Source: Hahella sp. CCB-MM4 (GTDB lineage Bacteria; Pseudomonadota; Gammaproteobacteria; Pseudomonadales; Oleiphilaceae). From it: a stretch of DNA of 64,000 nucleotides. Positions 62,969 through 64,000 of the stretch are shown here, piece by piece. The stretch's first letter is position 1. Every line of letters begins with the position of its first letter. The notes below the pieces were generated by a model. It saw only the letters and a program-made list of their open reading frames with translations. It was not told where the DNA came from and did not search any database. Made by a program: the position numbers and the translations under genes. The stretch lies in contig NZ_MRYI01000003.1 of the NCBI RefSeq assembly GCF_002260525.1, positions 248,001-312,000 of the forward strand, in the 5' to 3' direction.

Positions 62969-64000
62969 TCAGGCTTTAACAATCAGATCATCCAACTCTT
63001 TCTGCCTGGCAGTCGCCTTCTCCCTGATCAGAGCTTCAAAACGATCAACCAGTTCGTCATTAGCCAGTTTGTGATCTGGCTTACCGCCCACATAGATCAA
63101 GTTGCTGGGACTACCTCCCGTCAAGCCAATATCCGCTTCCTTGGCTTCTCCAGGACCGTTAACAACACAACCGATCACCGCCACATCGATCGGCGTTGAG
63201 ATATCCTCCAAACGACTTTCCAGCTCATTCATGGTCTTGATGACATCAAAGTTCTGGCGGGAACAACTCGGGCATGCAATGAAATTTATGCCTTTCGAGC
63301 GCAGATGGAGGCTTTTAAGTATATCGTACCCGACCTTGATTTCCTCCACTGGATCGGCTGCCAGGGAGACCCTGATGGTGTCACCAATACCGTCCATCAA
63401 CAGCATGCCAAGACCAATAGCGGACTTCACTGCCCCTGACCTGAAACCACCGGCTTCTGTTATCCCTAAATGCAGAGGCTGCTCTATCTGATCAGCAATC
63501 AATCTATAGGCGGCAACCGTCATAAAAACATCGGAAGCTTTCAGGCTGATTTTGTAGTTTGAAAAATCATGGCGATCGAGAATGTCAATGTGTCGCATGG
63601 CAGACTCGACAAGAGCAGCCGGCGTCGGCTCACCGTATTTTTTCTGCAGATCTTTTTCCAGAGACCCGGCATTGACCCCGATACGGATGGGTATTCCTTT
63701 ATCCTTTGCGGCACTGATCACGGCCTGAACGCGATCTTCCCTACCGATATTGCCGGGATTGATACGCAAACAATCAACGCCGACCTCTGCAACTCTTAAG
63801 GCAATTTTGTAATCAAAGTGAATGTCTGCCACCAAGGGCAAGCTGACCTGCTGTCGAATGCCGGCAAAAGCTTCCGCGGCCTCCATCGTCGGTACAGAAA
63901 CCCTCACAATATCGGCACCAGCATCCTGAAGCCTTTTGATCTGTGCAACAGTTGCATCGATATCACAGGTATTGGTATTCGTCATGGATTGGACGGCAAT
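62969..64000 (-). CDS. ispG: 4-hydroxy-3-methylbut-2-en-1-yl diphosphate synthase IspG, 5' end beyond window
   Basis: About 344 codons of IspG, the iron-sulfur enzyme of the MEP isoprenoid pathway. The frame stays open to the window edge, reading [15 protein letters not shown], so the first 20-30 residues lie outside. [46 protein letters not shown], and the [4Fe-4S] Cys of ACPSCSRQ and [10 protein letters not shown] are present. It leads the ispG-hisS-yfgM-bamB-der cluster. Confidence 0.96.
   Translation of the reverse strand: MAVQSMTNTNTCDIDATVAQIKRLQDAGADIVRVSVPTMEAAEAFAGIRQQVSLPLVADIHFDYKIALRVAEVGVDCLRINPGNIGREDRVQAVISAAKDKGIPIRIGVNAGSLEKDLQKKYGEPTPAALVESAMRHIDILDRHDFSNYKISLKASDVFMTVAAYRLIADQIEQPLHLGITEAGGFRSGAVKSAIGLGMLLMDGIGDTIRVSLAADPVEEIKVGYDILKSLHLRSKGINFIACPSCSRQNFDVIKTMNELESRLEDISTPIDVAVIGCVVNGPGEAKEADIGLTGGSPSNLIYVGGKPDHKLANDELVDRFEALIREKATARQKELDDLIVKA

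Overview
The window reads as chromosomal DNA of a free-living, probably marine or aquatic gammaproteobacterium. The evidence is the gene set and order: ispG-hisS-yfgM-bamB-der, tamA-tamB, cmoA-cmoB, ackA-pta, and gltX beside tRNA-Glu/tRNA-Ala. GC content is moderate, many starts are GTG or TTG, and several c-di-GMP signalling proteins are present. The genus cannot be fixed from sequence alone. No phage, insertion sequence, integrase, rRNA operon or CRISPR array was seen.

Layout. 1-4968: SOS mutagenesis cassette imuA(partial)-imuB-dnaE2. 5045-6881: three minus-strand genes, two of which look like orphan immunity proteins of polymorphic toxin systems, next to tRNA-Glu and tRNA-Ala (7236-7417) and gltX. 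9143-14776: a signalling block with a PotD/NspS-like periplasmic polyamine sensor coupled to an MbaA-like GGDEF-EAL protein, a 39-residue gene, and a CHASE4-GGDEF diguanylate cyclase. 15095-19195: msrA, an LpxH-like phosphoesterase, and a response regulator with a very long coiled coil and a C-terminal membrane tail. 19353-22661: a fused parallel beta-helix/diheme cytochrome gene divergent from a TetR regulator, with a CRP-type palindrome between them. 23128-28058: SGNH hydrolase, a cadmium/lead-type CDF transporter with CadR and a recognisable CadR promoter, and three tandem periplasmic binding proteins. 28090-31273: DoxX-like, GFA, GNAT and asnS. 31722-34373: cmoA, cmoB and cmoM, the whole mcmo5U34 tRNA pathway. 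34455-38604: CopD-like protein, a Bacteroidetes-type miaA, a pseudouridine synthase, rsmC and a flavin reductase. 39071-46508: chalcone-isomerase-like protein, a small membrane protein, tamB-tamA and two small genes. 46730-54414: a VC0807-like membrane protein, carbonic anhydrase, a second tRNA-Glu, EAL-HDOD, tatD and a PAS-GGDEF-EAL sensor. 54524-57953: ackA-pta. 58005-64000: der, bamB, yfgM, hisS, ispG.

A pattern runs through the window. Short tandem arrays (17-24 bp units, 3-7 copies) sit directly after stop codons or inside genes as in-frame 6-, 7- or 8-residue repeats (dnaE2, rsmC, miaA). This suggests ongoing local tandem duplication in this genome.

The strongest candidates for something undescribed are the beta-helix/diheme cytochrome fusion, the polyamine-sensor/GGDEF-EAL pair whose EAL domain has lost a key glutamate, the tail-anchored coiled-coil response regulator, and the short-repeat arrays.
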